Of a DNA stretch of 64,000 bases, positions 27,738 to 37,664 are shown in pieces; the stretch's first letter is position 1; each line of letters opens with the position of its first letter. The stretch is from Oscillospiraceae bacterium (GTDB lineage Bacteria; Bacillota; Clostridia; Oscillospirales; Oscillospiraceae): assembly GCA_017429325.1 (NCBI GenBank), contig JAFRPC010000003.1, positions 1 to 64,000 of the forward strand, given 5' to 3'. Under the pieces are notes generated by a model. It saw only the letters and a program-made list of their open reading frames with translations, was not told the DNA's origin and did no database searches. The position numbers and the translations under genes are program-made.

Positions 27738-28379
27738 ATGAATGAGTTAAATACCAGAATTTCCCAAATCGGCGTTGTTCCTGTTATCAAAATCAACGAC
27801 CCCGAGCGCGACGCAGCCCCGCTGGCGCGGGCGCTGTGCGCGGGCGGGCTGCCCGTGGCGGAGATCACCTTCCGGGCTGCCGGGGCTGACCGGGCCATCC
27901 GGGCCATAAAGGAGGCCTGCCCCGAGATGCTCGTGGGCGCCGGGACCGTGCTGAGCGCGGAGCAGGCCCGGGCTGCCGTGGAGGCAGGCGCGGAGTTCAT
28001 CGTCTCTCCCGGCTTCTCCTGCCTGCTGGCGGAGGCCTGCGAGGCGCTGAACGTCCAATACATCCCCGGCGTCATCACCCCCACCGAGTACCAGATGGTC
28101 CTGCCCTACGGCTATGAGCTCGTCAAGTTCTTCCCGGCGGAGCAGAGCGGCGGCCTGGCGCGGATCAAGGCTATGAGCGCCCCCTTCCCCATGTTCAAGG
28201 TCATGCCCACCGGCGGCATCAATCTGAAGAACCTGGAGGCGTACCTGTCCTGCCCCGTCGTCGCGGCCTGCGGCGGCTCCTATATGGTCAAGCCCGCCGA
28301 CATCGACGCCGGGAATTGGGACAGGATCATGAATCTGTGTCGTCAGACAAGAGAAATCGTTGACAGAGTGAGAGGATAA
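27738..28379 (+). CDS. eda: KHG/KDPG aldolase
   Basis: The 213-residue class I aldolase splits KDPG to pyruvate and glyceraldehyde 3-phosphate. AEITFR carries the catalytic glutamate, VGAGTVL follows, and KFFPAEQSGG holds the Schiff-base lysine. It has a GGAG-led start and lies 15 bases before kdgK. Confidence 0.96.
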   Translation: MNELNTRISQIGVVPVIKINDPERDAAPLARALCAGGLPVAEITFRAAGADRAIRAIKEACPEMLVGAGTVLSAEQARAAVEAGAEFIVSPGFSCLLAEACEALNVQYIPGVITPTEYQMVLPYGYELVKFFPAEQSGGLARIKAMSAPFPMFKVMPTGGINLKNLEAYLSCPVVAACGGSYMVKPADIDAGNWDRIMNLCRQTREIVDRVRG

Positions 28380-28394
28380 CGGAGGAGGATCGAA

Positions 28395-29423
28395 ATGGCA
28401 AGAATTATCACCTTCGGCGAACTCATGGTTCGCCTCCAGCCCTTCCACTATGAGCGCTTCGTCCAGGCCAACACCCTGGAATTCAGCTTCGGCGGCGCCG
28501 AGGCAAACGTGGCGGTCTCCCTGGCCAACTACGGCCTGGACGCGGCCTTTGTCACCAAGCTCCCCGCCCACGCCATCGGTCAGGCGGCGGTCAACAGCCT
28601 GCGCCGCTACGGCGTGGACACCTCGAAGATCGTCCGGGGCGGCGACCGCGTGGGCATCTACTACAACGAAAAAGGCGCCTCCCAGCGGGGAAGCGTCTGC
28701 ATCTATGACCGGGCCAATTCCGCGATCCAGCTTGCCCAGCCCGAAGAGTTTGACTGGGACAAGATCTTCGAGGGCGCCGACTGGTTTCACTTCACCGGCA
28801 TCACCCCGGCTCTGGGCCCCAACGTGGCGGAGATCTGCCGCCGGGCCTGCAAGGCCGCCAAGGCCAGGGGCATCAGGGTCTCCTGCGACCTGAACTATCG
28901 AGCCAAGCTCTGGACTCGCGCCCAGGCCCGGGAGGTCATGACCGAGCTGTGCCGGTATGTGGATGTCTGCATCGCCAACGAGGAGGACGCCAAGGACGTC
29001 TTCGGCATCGAGGCCGAGGCCAGCGACGTCCGCGGCGGCACCCTGAACCGCGAGGGCTACAAGTCCGTGGCCCGGCAGCTGGCTGACCGCTTCGGCTTTG
29101 AGAAGGTCGCCGTCACCCTGCGGGAGTCCCGCTCCGCCTCCGACAACGGCTGGTCCGCCCTGCTCTGCGACGCGGCCTCTGACGAATACTGCTTCTCCAA
29201 AAAGTACGAGCTGCACGTCGTTGATCGCGTGGGCGGCGGCGACAGCTTCAGCGGCGGCCTGATCTACGCCCTGCTGAGCGGCAAGAGCAGCCAGGCGGCG
29301 GTGGAGTTCGCGGCGGCGGCCTCCGCCCTCAAGCACAGCATTGAGGGCGACTACAACCTGGTCTCCGTCGCCGAGGTGGAGAAGCTGGCCAGCGGCGACG
29401 GCTCCGGTCGGATCCAACGATAA
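28395..29423 (+). CDS. kdgK: 2-keto-3-deoxygluconate kinase, PfkB family
   Basis: The 342-residue sugar kinase has the N-terminal FGGAEANVAVSLANYG ribokinase signature, a substrate lid, and VGGGDSFSGGL with the catalytic aspartate and anion hole. It phosphorylates the product of UxuA for Eda. GGAGGA precedes the ATG. Confidence 0.94.
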   Translation: MARIITFGELMVRLQPFHYERFVQANTLEFSFGGAEANVAVSLANYGLDAAFVTKLPAHAIGQAAVNSLRRYGVDTSKIVRGGDRVGIYYNEKGASQRGSVCIYDRANSAIQLAQPEEFDWDKIFEGADWFHFTGITPALGPNVAEICRRACKAAKARGIRVSCDLNYRAKLWTRAQAREVMTELCRYVDVCIANEEDAKDVFGIEAEASDVRGGTLNREGYKSVARQLADRFGFEKVAVTLRESRSASDNGWSALLCDAASDEYCFSKKYELHVVDRVGGGDSFSGGLIYALLSGKSSQAAVEFAAAASALKHSIEGDYNLVSVAEVEKLASGDGSGRIQR

Positions 29424-29434
29424 CTTTCCATCAT

Positions 29435-29505
29435 GCGTAGGGCGGCCAGACCCCTGGCCGCCGCTGCCTGTACCGCACCCCGGTAGCGGCGCACAGTGTG
29501 CGCCA
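29435..29505. repeat. Two palindromes between kdgK and uxaC
   Basis: GTAGGGCGGCCAGACCCC/TGGCCGCC starts at 29438; GTAGCGGCGCACAGTGTGCGCC starts near 29483. Confidence 0.8.
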
Positions 29506-29540
29506 CGGAGACACCCTCAAATACGAAAAAGGAGCGACCT

Positions 29541-31001
29541 ATGAGACCCTTTCTGGACAAGGATTTCCTGCTCAGCACGGAAACGGCGAAGAAGCTGTAC
29601 CACGAAATTGCGGAACAACTGCCCATCCTTGACTACCACTGCCACCTGGACCCGCGGGAAATATACGAGGACCGGCGCTTTGAGAACATCACCCAGGTCT
29701 GGCTGGGCGGCGACCACTACAAATGGCGGCTCATGCGCTCCTTTGGGATCGAAGAGAAGTATATCACCGGCGACGCCACGGACCGGGAGAAGTTCCAGGC
29801 CTGGGCCGAGACCCTGGCCCTGGCCGTCGGCAACCCCCTCTACCATTGGACCCACCTGGAGCTCAAAAACTACTTTGGCTTCGAGGGCCCTCTGACCCCG
29901 GAGAACGCGGAGGCCGTCTGGACCCTCTGCAATGCCCAGCTTGCCAAGCCGGAGTTCTCCGCCCGCAATCTGCTCCTCCGCTCCAAGGTGGAAGTCATCT
30001 GCACCACCGACGACCCGGCGGACAGCCTCAAATGGCACCGGAAGCTTGCCGGGGACGACAAAACCTCCCCTGCTTGCAGGGGAGGGGGACCGGCCTCAAG
30101 GCCGGTGGAGGGGTCCATTCCGTCCGAAGCAGCTGCCTTTCCCGTCAAGGTGCTGCCCTCATACCGCCCCGATAAGGCGCTGGGCCTGGAAAAACCCGAC
30201 TATCTGGACTATCTGGCTCGCCTCGGCGGCCCGCAGAGCTTCCGGGCTTTGGTTGACGCGCTGAAAGACAGATTGGACTACTTCGTCTCCCTGGGCTGCC
30301 GGGTCAGCGACCACGGCCTCGCTGCGGTGCCCTTTGCCCCCGCGGCGGAGGATTTGGTGGAGCATATCTTCCAAAACCGCCTGGCGGGCGTCCTGCCCTC
30401 GGCGCTGGAGGAAAAGCAGTTCAAGACTGCCCTCCTGGTGGAGCTGGGCAGGGCCTATCATGCAAAGGGCGTCGTGATGCAGCTCCACTTCGGCGTCATC
30501 CGCGATTTGTCGAAGCGGGTTTACCGCCGACTCGGCCCCGACGCCGGGATTGACTCCATCGGCGACCAGGCCTCCATTTCTGAGCTGGCAGCCTTCCTGA
30601 ACGCCCTGGACGAGACCGGCCAGCTGCCGAAGACGGTGCTCTATTCCCTGAATCCCAACGACAACACCGCCGTCGAGACCGTCATGGGGGCCTTCCAGAC
30701 CGGGGAGGCCCGGGGCAAGCTCCAGCACGGCTCCGCCTGGTGGTTCAACGACCACAAGCGGGGAATGCAGGCCCAGCTCGAAAGCCTGGCCGCCGAAGGC
30801 CATCTGGCGACCTTTGTCGGGATGCTCACCGACTCCCGCAGCTTCCTCAGCTGCGCCCGCCACGAGTACTTCCGCCGCATCCTCTGCGACTTGCTCGGCG
30901 CCTGGGTCGAAAACGGCGAGTATCCCGACGACAAGGCCCTGCTGACCCGCATCGTCAGGGGCGTCTGTTACGACAACGCAGGTGCCTATTTCGGATTTTG
31001 A
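29541..31001 (+). CDS. uxaC: Glucuronate isomerase with an in-frame palindrome insertion
   Basis: The 486-residue enzyme isomerises D-glucuronate to fructuronate, the first step of the operon. DYHCHLDPREI carries metal-binding histidines, with TTDDPAD, QLHFGVIRD and WWFND also conserved. It is about 15-20 residues longer than usual because a 52-bp palindromic repeat (30063-30114) is translated in frame as residues 175-191 (SPACRGGGPASRPVEG). The peptide sits in a loop just before FPVKVLPSYRPDKAL, so activity may be kept. ATG 29541 has AAAGGAG. The gene ends 23 bases from a convergent transporter gene. Confidence 0.94.
   Translation: MRPFLDKDFLLSTETAKKLYHEIAEQLPILDYHCHLDPREIYEDRRFENITQVWLGGDHYKWRLMRSFGIEEKYITGDATDREKFQAWAETLALAVGNPLYHWTHLELKNYFGFEGPLTPENAEAVWTLCNAQLAKPEFSARNLLLRSKVEVICTTDDPADSLKWHRKLAGDDKTSPACRGGGPASRPVEGSIPSEAAAFPVKVLPSYRPDKALGLEKPDYLDYLARLGGPQSFRALVDALKDRLDYFVSLGCRVSDHGLAAVPFAPAAEDLVEHIFQNRLAGVLPSALEEKQFKTALLVELGRAYHAKGVVMQLHFGVIRDLSKRVYRRLGPDAGIDSIGDQASISELAAFLNALDETGQLPKTVLYSLNPNDNTAVETVMGAFQTGEARGKLQHGSAWWFNDHKRGMQAQLESLAAEGHLATFVGMLTDSRSFLSCARHEYFRRILCDLLGAWVENGEYPDDKALLTRIVRGVCYDNAGAYFGF
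30063..30114 (+). repeat. In-frame palindromic repeat inside uxaC
   Basis: ACCTCCCCTGCTTGCAGGGG, then AGGGGG, then ACCGGCCTCAAGGCCGGT and GGAGGGGT: two hairpins within imperfect outer ends ACCTCCCC/GGAGGGGT. Same sequence as 36662-36713 in polA and the split copy at 49522-49648. Confidence 0.92.
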
Positions 31002-31024
31002 AAAAAACAGTCAGAAATCCAATC

Positions 31025-32776
31025 TCACAGAGAGAACCTTGCGGCGTAGTCGTCGTAGGCGCTTTGGAAGGCTTGCGGGTCGTCGTCCTTCAGACGTTTT
31101 TGACCGGCGTGGGTATCAAAGGAATCGTCCTCCAGCTCCAGCATGGCCAGGGCGATGTTGGAGCAGTGGTCTCCGACGCGCTCAATGCTGGTGAGCAAAT
31201 CGTTGAAGACGAAGCCCTGCTTGATGGTGCAGACGCCCTGCTGAAGCCGCTCCACATGGTGGCGCTTGGCTTTGTCGCAGAGGTCGTCGATGAGCTGCTC
31301 CAAGGGCTCGACCCGTGCGGCCTGGGCCAGATCATTCTGCGAAAACGCCTCCGTCGTCAGGCGCACGATCTCCCGCACGGCTGCGCTGAGCACGGAGAGC
31401 TCCCGGGTGGCCTTGTCGGAGAAATCGACCTTCTTATCGTGGATCTCGGCGGCGCTTTCTGCGATATTCAGCGCGTGGTCGGAGATGCGCTCAAAGTCCG
31501 TCAGGGTGTGCAGGTACTTGGAGACATCTTCATTTTGACGGCGGGTCATATCCCGACCGGTCAGCTTGACAAGATAAGAGCCCAGGGCGTCCTCGTAGCG
31601 GTCCACGTCGCTTTCCATGCGCTTGACCTCTTCAAAGCCGTTCCTGGAGTAGTTTGCCGTGAGCGCCAGCGCCGCGGACAGCGCTTCCCGGGAGCGCTCC
31701 GCCATATCCAGGATCGTCAGGCGGCTCTGCTCCACGGCGAGGGCCGGGTGCGCCAGGAAGCGCTCCTCCAGCCGGAGGGTCAGCTCATCCGCCGGGGTCT
31801 TCTTGTCCTTGATCAGCAGGCGGACCAAAGCCTCCAGCCCGTCGGTGAAGGGCAGGAGCAGCAGCACCATGGCGAAGCGCAGGATCGTATTGACCAGCGC
31901 CAGTGAGAAGGGATTCATGACCTTGGACAGGAAATCAAAGTGGAAGAAGGCGTTCGCCAGATAGAACAGGGCGGTGCAGACGAACACGCTGAGCGCCGCG
32001 GCGACGAGATAGACCGCCGCGGTCCGTTTGCCGTCGGGGTTCGCACCCAGGGCTGAGAGCAGGACCGGGAAGGCCGCGCCGATGGCGACGCCCATGAGCA
32101 GCGGAAGCGCCGCCTCAAAGCTCATGGCGCCGGTGACGGAGAGGGCCTGCACGATACCGACGGCAGCCGAGGCCGATTGCAGGATGGCCGTGAAGACCGT
32201 GCCGACCAGGATGCCCAGCAGCGGATTGGAGAGGGAGGCCAGGGTCCCGGTGAACCAGGGCTGCTTGCCGAGCCCGGACACCGCGCCGCTCATAGCGCTC
32301 ATGCCGAACATCAACACCGCAAAGCCCATCAGGATGTCGCCGACATGACGGCGCTCCGGCTTTTTTGAGAAGACCCGGAGAAAAACGCCGATGACGGCCA
32401 CCACACCGGTCAGCGTGGCGGTGGAGAGCAGGCTGAGCACGCCGCTGCTGCCCTCAATATAGCTGAGGCTGATGACCCAGCCAGTGACGGAGGTGCCGAA
32501 GATCGCGCCCAAAATGACGCCGATGGCCTGCCGCAGCTTCATCATCCCGGCGTTCACAAAGCCCACCACCATGACGGAGGTGGCGGCTGAGGACTGGATC
32601 ACGCCGGTGACGCCGGTGCCGAGCAGCACGCCCCGGAGCGTTGTGCTGGACAGCCGGTAGAGCACCAGCTCCAGCTTGTTGCCTGCGACTCGCTTCAGCC
32701 CGTCGCCCATCAGCGTCATGCCGAACAGGAACAGCGCAATGCCGCTGCAAAGAGAAATAATTTCAGATATTTCCAT
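31025..32776 (-). CDS. Na/Pi cotransporter family protein with PhoU domain
   Basis: The 583-residue protein has two inverted Na_Pi_cotrans repeats, each with a QSS motif (GVIQSSAATSVMVVG and AILQSASAAVGIVQ), about eight membrane helices to residue 330, and a cytoplasmic PhoU-like helical domain (about 350-560). NptA-type carriers couple Na+ to phosphate. GGGGTGAAG precedes the ATG and a TATAAT lies at 32804-32799. It is divergent from a paralogue. Confidence 0.92.
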   Translation of the reverse strand: MEISEIISLCSGIALFLFGMTLMGDGLKRVAGNKLELVLYRLSSTTLRGVLLGTGVTGVIQSSAATSVMVVGFVNAGMMKLRQAIGVILGAIFGTSVTGWVISLSYIEGSSGVLSLLSTATLTGVVAVIGVFLRVFSKKPERRHVGDILMGFAVLMFGMSAMSGAVSGLGKQPWFTGTLASLSNPLLGILVGTVFTAILQSASAAVGIVQALSVTGAMSFEAALPLLMGVAIGAAFPVLLSALGANPDGKRTAAVYLVAAALSVFVCTALFYLANAFFHFDFLSKVMNPFSLALVNTILRFAMVLLLLPFTDGLEALVRLLIKDKKTPADELTLRLEERFLAHPALAVEQSRLTILDMAERSREALSAALALTANYSRNGFEEVKRMESDVDRYEDALGSYLVKLTGRDMTRRQNEDVSKYLHTLTDFERISDHALNIAESAAEIHDKKVDFSDKATRELSVLSAAVREIVRLTTEAFSQNDLAQAARVEPLEQLIDDLCDKAKRHHVERLQQGVCTIKQGFVFNDLLTSIERVGDHCSNIALAMLELEDDSFDTHAGQKRLKDDDPQAFQSAYDDYAARFSL

Positions 32777-32982
32777 GTCTTCACCCCTTTCGCGTCTTAT
32801 TATAACACATCAAGTTTAATTCTGCCATAGCTTTCGTGTATTTTTTATAAAAATCAGCAGGAAAGACTGTTTTTTTGAGAGAAAATGTGATAAACTGAAA
32901 CCCAATGGGCCCTGCTGCTCCGCAAAGGGAACGGCCTGCGCCTTTTATCAAGAAACAACAAGATTGGAAAGGTATTCTGTTT
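32777..32982. promoter_or_regulatory. Divergent region between two Na/Pi transporter genes
   Basis: AT-rich. A leftward TATAAT is at 32804-32799 with weak -35. Rightward, GATAAACT near 32889 may be a -10. I see no clear Pho box. Confidence 0.35.
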
Positions 32983-34782
32983 ATGGATATTTTTCATGTG
33001 ATCTCCCTGCTGGGCGGCCTTGCCATGTTTCTCTACGGGATGCGCCTGATGGGCGACTCCCTGAAGGAAAACTCCTCCGGCACCCTGAAGCGCGTCATGG
33101 GCAAGGTAACGGACAACGCCTTTAAGGCCTTCCTGTTGGGCGTGGCGGTCACAGCCCTGATCCAGTCCTCCACCGCCACCATTGTCATCACCGCCGGTCT
33201 GGTCAGCGCCGGGATCCTGACGCTGCGGCAATCCCTTGGCATCCTCGTCGGCGCCAACTTAGGCACCACGGTGACGGGCCAGATCATCCGTCTGCTGGAC
33301 ATCGACGCCTCCGGGACCTCCTTCCTTCGCTTTTTGCAGCCCTCCACCCTGGCGCCCATTGCCCTGATCATCGGGATCGTCCTGATCATGGGCAGCTTCT
33401 TCAAAAACGCCCGCTCTGTCGGCAACATCGCCATTGGCTTCGGCATCCTGTTCTCCGGCCTGCTCAATATGACCGGCGCGGTGAACAGTCTGACGGAGTC
33501 CGGCGTCTTTGAACGCCTCTTCGCCAGCTTAGGGGACAATCCGCTGCTGGGCTATCTGACCGGCGCGGCAGTCGCCTTCATATTGCAGAGCTCCTCCGCC
33601 GCGGTGGGCATCCTCCAGGCCTTCTCGGCCACGGGCATGTTGGCCTTCAAATCCATCTACGCCGTCATCGTGGGCATCTACCTGGGCGACTGCGTTACCA
33701 CCGCCATTGTCTGCTGGATCGGCACAAAGGCCGATGCGCGGCGGGTCGGCATCGTGAACATCCTCTACAACTTAGGCAAATCCGTCCTGGTCCTGGCCGC
33801 CATCGCCGTGGTCCACAGCCTCGGCCTGCTGGACGGGCTCTGGGACCGGACCGCCAACTCCGGCATGATCGCCAACACCAACTCCATCTTCAATCTGGCC
33901 TGCGCCCTGCTCCTGCTCCCCACCCTGCGCTTTTTGGAGCGGCTCAGCTACAAGCTCGTCCGGGACGTTCCCGTCAAGGAGAGCAAGTTCAAGTCCGTCA
34001 CCGACGCCCTGAACCCGGTCTTCTACGACACCCCTGCCCTGGCCTTCCAGAGCTGCTACAATCTGCTGCTCAGCGTCTTCGCTGCCTCCCGGACCAACAT
34101 CGAGAAGTCCTTCCGGCTGCTGAACAAATACGACCCCGCCCTGCACAGGGAGATCCTGGCGGACGAGGACGAGATCGACCGCATGAGCGACCGGGTGAAC
34201 AATTACATGGTTGGATTTTTGCCCCATCTGCAAAACCAGAGCCATGTGGCGATGGTGGACCAGTATTACCGCGTCACGTCGGAATTTGAACGTCTGGGAG
34301 ACCACGGCGTGAATATTGCCGAGCACGCCGCCACCCTGCATAAAAACAACACGGTCCTGTCTGCCGCGGCCCTGTCAGAGCTGGCGGTCGTGGAAAGCGC
34401 CATCATGAATATCCTGGACGAATCGGAGCATACCTTTCACAGGCGGGATGAGGAAGCGGCCCGCCGGATCGAGCCCCTGGTGCAGGTGATCAAGGAGCTC
34501 ACCGCCGTTCTGAAGAAGAACCATTTGAAGCGCATGAGCACCGGCGAATGCAACGTCTATGCCAACGCGACCTATACGGACCTGCTGATCGAATTCCAAC
34601 GGATCGGCGACGTGTGCTCCAACGTGGGCATTGCGACCATCATCCGGCTTCACCCGGATCTGGCGGACCACGAGCACGTGTATTTTGACCGGCTCCATGC
34701 GGGCGGCGACGAGACCTTTGATGCCGCCTATGAGCGGGCGCACCAACGCTACTTTGCCCTCCTCCCAGGCGGAACGAAATAA
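32983..34782 (+). CDS. Na/Pi cotransporter family protein with PhoU domain (paralogue)
   Basis: The 599-residue protein has MFLYGMRLMGDSLKE at the N-terminus and LIQSSTATIVITAGLV plus ILQSSSAAVGILQA as the paired transport motifs. A C-terminal PhoU-like domain (about 355-580) is present. It is a divergent paralogue of the leftward neighbour with moderate similarity. GGAAAGG precedes ATG 32983; an ORF extension to 32905 is possible but crosses the likely promoter. Confidence 0.92.
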   Translation: MDIFHVISLLGGLAMFLYGMRLMGDSLKENSSGTLKRVMGKVTDNAFKAFLLGVAVTALIQSSTATIVITAGLVSAGILTLRQSLGILVGANLGTTVTGQIIRLLDIDASGTSFLRFLQPSTLAPIALIIGIVLIMGSFFKNARSVGNIAIGFGILFSGLLNMTGAVNSLTESGVFERLFASLGDNPLLGYLTGAAVAFILQSSSAAVGILQAFSATGMLAFKSIYAVIVGIYLGDCVTTAIVCWIGTKADARRVGIVNILYNLGKSVLVLAAIAVVHSLGLLDGLWDRTANSGMIANTNSIFNLACALLLLPTLRFLERLSYKLVRDVPVKESKFKSVTDALNPVFYDTPALAFQSCYNLLLSVFAASRTNIEKSFRLLNKYDPALHREILADEDEIDRMSDRVNNYMVGFLPHLQNQSHVAMVDQYYRVTSEFERLGDHGVNIAEHAATLHKNNTVLSAAALSELAVVESAIMNILDESEHTFHRRDEEAARRIEPLVQVIKELTAVLKKNHLKRMSTGECNVYANATYTDLLIEFQRIGDVCSNVGIATIIRLHPDLADHEHVYFDRLHAGGDETFDAAYERAHQRYFALLPGGTK

Positions 34783-34794
34783 ACGAAACGAGCG

Positions 34795-34843
34795 CGACGC
34801 ACCGTTTCCGGATTCGCATGATCCGGAAACGGTGCGTCTTTTT
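34795..34843. terminator. Bidirectional terminator
   Basis: GACGCACCGTTTCCGGAT/ATCCGGAAACGGTGCGTC, a perfect 18-bp stem, followed by TTTTTG. It serves the Na/Pi gene and possibly polA from the other side. Confidence 0.93.
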
Positions 34844-34854
34844 GCTGCTTGTGA

Positions 34855-37638
34855 TTACTTTGCCTCGTACCAGCTTCGGCCTGTTTTGGCCTCGGCGGTC
34901 AGGGGGACGCTCAGGCTCGCGGCGGCTTCCATCTCCCGGGTGACGAGGGCGGCCACGGTCTCCGCCTCGGCCTCGGGGCACTCCACGATCAGCTCGTCGT
35001 GGACCTGGAGCACTAACTTCGCCGCCAGGCCCGCGGCCTTCAGGGCCTTGTCCACCCGGAGCATCGCCAGCTTGATGATGTCCGCCGCGGTGCCCTGGAT
35101 GGGGGAGTTCATCGCCATCCGCTTGGCGGCCTCCCGGACCATATATTTTCCGTCCTTCAGCTCGGGAATGTACCGCCGCCGCCCGTAGAGGGTGGCAACG
35201 TAGCCCAGCTTCGTGCCCTGCTCCACCGTGGCGCTCATGAAGTCCCGGACCCCGTGGTATCTGCGCAGATAGCTGTCGATATAGTCCTTCGCCTCGCCCC
35301 GGCTCACGCCGATGTCCTCCGCCAGAGAGAACTCCGAAATGCCGTAGACAATGCCGAAGTTGACGGCCTTTGCGCTGCGGCGCATCTGGGGCGTCACCTG
35401 GTCGAAGGGGACCCCGAAGACCTGGGAGGCCGTGACCCGGTGGATGTCCTCGCCGGAGTTGAAGGCGGCCTGCATCGCCTCGTCCCCCGCCATATGGGCC
35501 AGGACCCGCAGCTCAATCTGGCTGTAGTCCGCGTCCACAAAGACGCAGCCTGGCGCCGGGACGAACATCTTTCGGATCTCCGCCCCCAGGTCCGTGCGGA
35601 CCGGGATGTTTTGCAGGTTGGGCTCCGTGGAGGAGAGGCGGCCCGTGGCCGTCACCGTGTTCTGGAAGGTGGTGCGCACCCGCCCGTCGGGGCCGATGAC
35701 CTTCAAAAGTCCCTCGGCGTAGGTGGCCTGGAGCTTGGTCAGGGTCCGGTACTCCAGGATGCGCCCGATGATGGGGTGCTTGCTGCGGAGCTTTTCCAGC
35801 ACCTCCGCGTTGGTGGACCAGCCGGTCTTGGTTTTCTTCCCGGCGGGCAGGCCCAGCCGCTCAAAGAGGATCTCGCCCAACTGCTTCGGGGAATTGAGGT
35901 TGAATTCCCCGTCCGCATAGCGGAACACCTCCGCCTGGGCCTCCGCGATGCGGGTCTTCAGCATTTCGTCAAAGGCGTGGAGGGCCTCGGCGTCCACCAG
36001 CACACCCTCCACCTCCATCTCCGCCAGCACGGCGCAGAGAGGCAGGTCCATTTCATAGAAGAGCTTTTCCAAGCCCTGCTCCTTCAGCCCCGCGGTGAGG
36101 GGGGTATATAATTCCAAAAGCGCGGCGGTTTCGGCCAGCAGCACGGTCTCCCGGGCGCCAAAAGCCTTCCCCCTTGGGGGAAGGTGGCGCGAAGCGCCGG
36201 ATGAGGGGTCCTCCGAGGAAGCAGCCGCCGCCCCCTGGGCGATCAGCTCCTTTTCCGTGGGCAGCTCAATCTGGCAGTAGTCGAAGGCCAGCCGGGCCAG
36301 CTCATACTTACCCCGGGCAGCGTCCAGCAGATAGGCCGCCACCTCGGTGTCGAAGACGACGCCCTCGGTGGGCAGGCAGCGCTCCAGCAGCCGCCGAAGC
36401 AGTTCCTTGGCCCCGTGGACGATCAGTTTGACCTCCCCGGAGAAAAGGGATGAGAGGCAGAAGTCCCAGGCCAGCCCCAGGTCAGCCCGCCGCAGCAGCG
36501 CGGGCTGCGCACCGTCGTCCAGGGCCAGGAGCTCCAGGTCCTCCGAGGCCGCCAGGGCCACGAATTCCGCCCGTTCCCAGCCCGCCAGCAGCGCGTCGAA
36601 CTCGGCCTTTGAGGCGGGGACCGCAGGCCCCGTACCTGTCATTGCGAGGCCAGTGCGCATAACCTCCCCTGCTTGCAGGGGAGGGGGACCGGCCTCAAGG
36701 CCGGTGGAGGGGTACTTCCCGGCATCGGAGCCGGTGGTGTTTTGCGGGCGGTCAATGACCGCCCCTACAGAGCGCAGGCGGTAACGGTCGATCAGCTTGA
36801 CGAAATTCAGCCGCACGAACAGGTCGTACAGCGCCTGCTTGTCCGGTTCCGCCATCAGCGCGTCGCCGGGGGCGAAGTCCACCGGGGCGTCCAGGCGGAT
36901 GGTCGCCAGGTCGTAGCTCAGATAGGCGCTGTCCTTTCCGGTTTCCAGCTTCTCATAGAGCTTCCCTTTCATGTTCTGGGGGGTCAGATTCTCATAGACC
37001 CCGTCCAGGGTCCCGTACTTCAGCAGCAGCTCCGTGGCGGTCTTGGGGCCGACCCCGGCCACGCCGGGGATGTTGTCGGAGCTGTCCCCCATCAGGGCCT
37101 TCAGGTCGATCAGGTGAATGGGCTCAAAGCCGTATTCGGCCCGAAAGACCGCGGGCGTGTAGTTGACGGAGCTGGTCTGCCCGGCCTTGGTGGAGACCAG
37201 CTTCACGGTGACGTGCTCGTCGATGAGCTGCAGGCTGTCCCGGTCGCCGGTGACGATGACGCAGTCCCAGCCCCCGGCGGCGCAGCGCTTGGCGACGGTG
37301 CCGATTACGTCGTCGGCCTCCCAGCCCTGGCAGGCGTAGATGGGGATGTTCATCGCCCGCAGCACGTCCTTCATGACCGGCATCTGCTGGGCCAGCTCCT
37401 CGGGCATTCCGTGGCGGGTGGCCTTGTACTGGTCGTATTTCTCGTGGCGGAAGGTGGGCCCTTTGAGGTCAAAGGCCACGCACAGGGCGTCCGGGGCCTC
37501 CTCCTGGCGCATCTTGTCCAGGATGTTCAGAAAGCCGTAGACGGCGTTGGTGTACAGCCCGTCCCGGGTGCTGAGCAGCCGCACCCCGTAAAAGGCCCGG
37601 TTGATGACGGAGTTCCCGTCCAGGATCATCAGTTTCAT
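34855..37638 (-). CDS. polA: DNA polymerase I with three palindrome-derived insertions
   Basis: The 927-residue protein has the 5'-nuclease domain (LMILDGNSVINRAFYG; VVTGDRDSLQL), a degenerate 3'-exonuclease-like middle (about 330-560) and the polymerase domain with DYSQIELRVLAHMAGD (motif A), RRSAKAVNFGIVYG (motif B) and LVLQVHDELI (motif C). Three repeats are translated in frame: a GTAGGGGC palindrome (residues about 291-298, VGAVIDRP), an ACCTCCCC-type repeat (309-326, GLEAGPPPLQAGEV) and an AGCCTTCCCC-type repeat (477-492, SSGASRHLPPRGKAF). All fall between domains. The middle domain lacks obvious exonuclease acids, common in Firmicutes. ATG 37638 has GAGG upstream. Confidence 0.96.
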   Translation of the reverse strand: MKLMILDGNSVINRAFYGVRLLSTRDGLYTNAVYGFLNILDKMRQEEAPDALCVAFDLKGPTFRHEKYDQYKATRHGMPEELAQQMPVMKDVLRAMNIPIYACQGWEADDVIGTVAKRCAAGGWDCVIVTGDRDSLQLIDEHVTVKLVSTKAGQTSSVNYTPAVFRAEYGFEPIHLIDLKALMGDSSDNIPGVAGVGPKTATELLLKYGTLDGVYENLTPQNMKGKLYEKLETGKDSAYLSYDLATIRLDAPVDFAPGDALMAEPDKQALYDLFVRLNFVKLIDRYRLRSVGAVIDRPQNTTGSDAGKYPSTGLEAGPPPLQAGEVMRTGLAMTGTGPAVPASKAEFDALLAGWERAEFVALAASEDLELLALDDGAQPALLRRADLGLAWDFCLSSLFSGEVKLIVHGAKELLRRLLERCLPTEGVVFDTEVAAYLLDAARGKYELARLAFDYCQIELPTEKELIAQGAAAASSEDPSSGASRHLPPRGKAFGARETVLLAETAALLELYTPLTAGLKEQGLEKLFYEMDLPLCAVLAEMEVEGVLVDAEALHAFDEMLKTRIAEAQAEVFRYADGEFNLNSPKQLGEILFERLGLPAGKKTKTGWSTNAEVLEKLRSKHPIIGRILEYRTLTKLQATYAEGLLKVIGPDGRVRTTFQNTVTATGRLSSTEPNLQNIPVRTDLGAEIRKMFVPAPGCVFVDADYSQIELRVLAHMAGDEAMQAAFNSGEDIHRVTASQVFGVPFDQVTPQMRRSAKAVNFGIVYGISEFSLAEDIGVSRGEAKDYIDSYLRRYHGVRDFMSATVEQGTKLGYVATLYGRRRYIPELKDGKYMVREAAKRMAMNSPIQGTAADIIKLAMLRVDKALKAAGLAAKLVLQVHDELIVECPEAEAETVAALVTREMEAAASLSVPLTAEAKTGRSWYEAK
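36163..36209 (-). repeat. AGCCTTCCCC-type palindrome inside polA
   Basis: CTTCCCCCTTGGGGGAAG plus GGCGCGAAGCGCC, ended by GGATGAGGGG. Same family as 42992, 53952 and inverted copies near 56646 and 60490. Confidence 0.85.
36662..36713 (-). repeat. ACCTCCCC-type palindrome inside polA
   Basis: Same 52-bp repeat as in uxaC but read on the opposite strand and in another frame, so the encoded peptide differs (TGLEAGPPPLQAGE). A GTAGGGGC palindrome follows at 36746-36768, also in frame. Confidence 0.9.
36746..36768 (-). repeat. GTAGGGGC palindrome inside polA
   Basis: Minus-strand GTAGGGGCGGTCATTGACCG is read in the GTA-GGG-GCG frame, avoiding the TAG used as stop elsewhere. Confidence 0.9.
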
Positions 37639-37664
37639 GACAGCACCTCGTTTGAGAGGAGTTT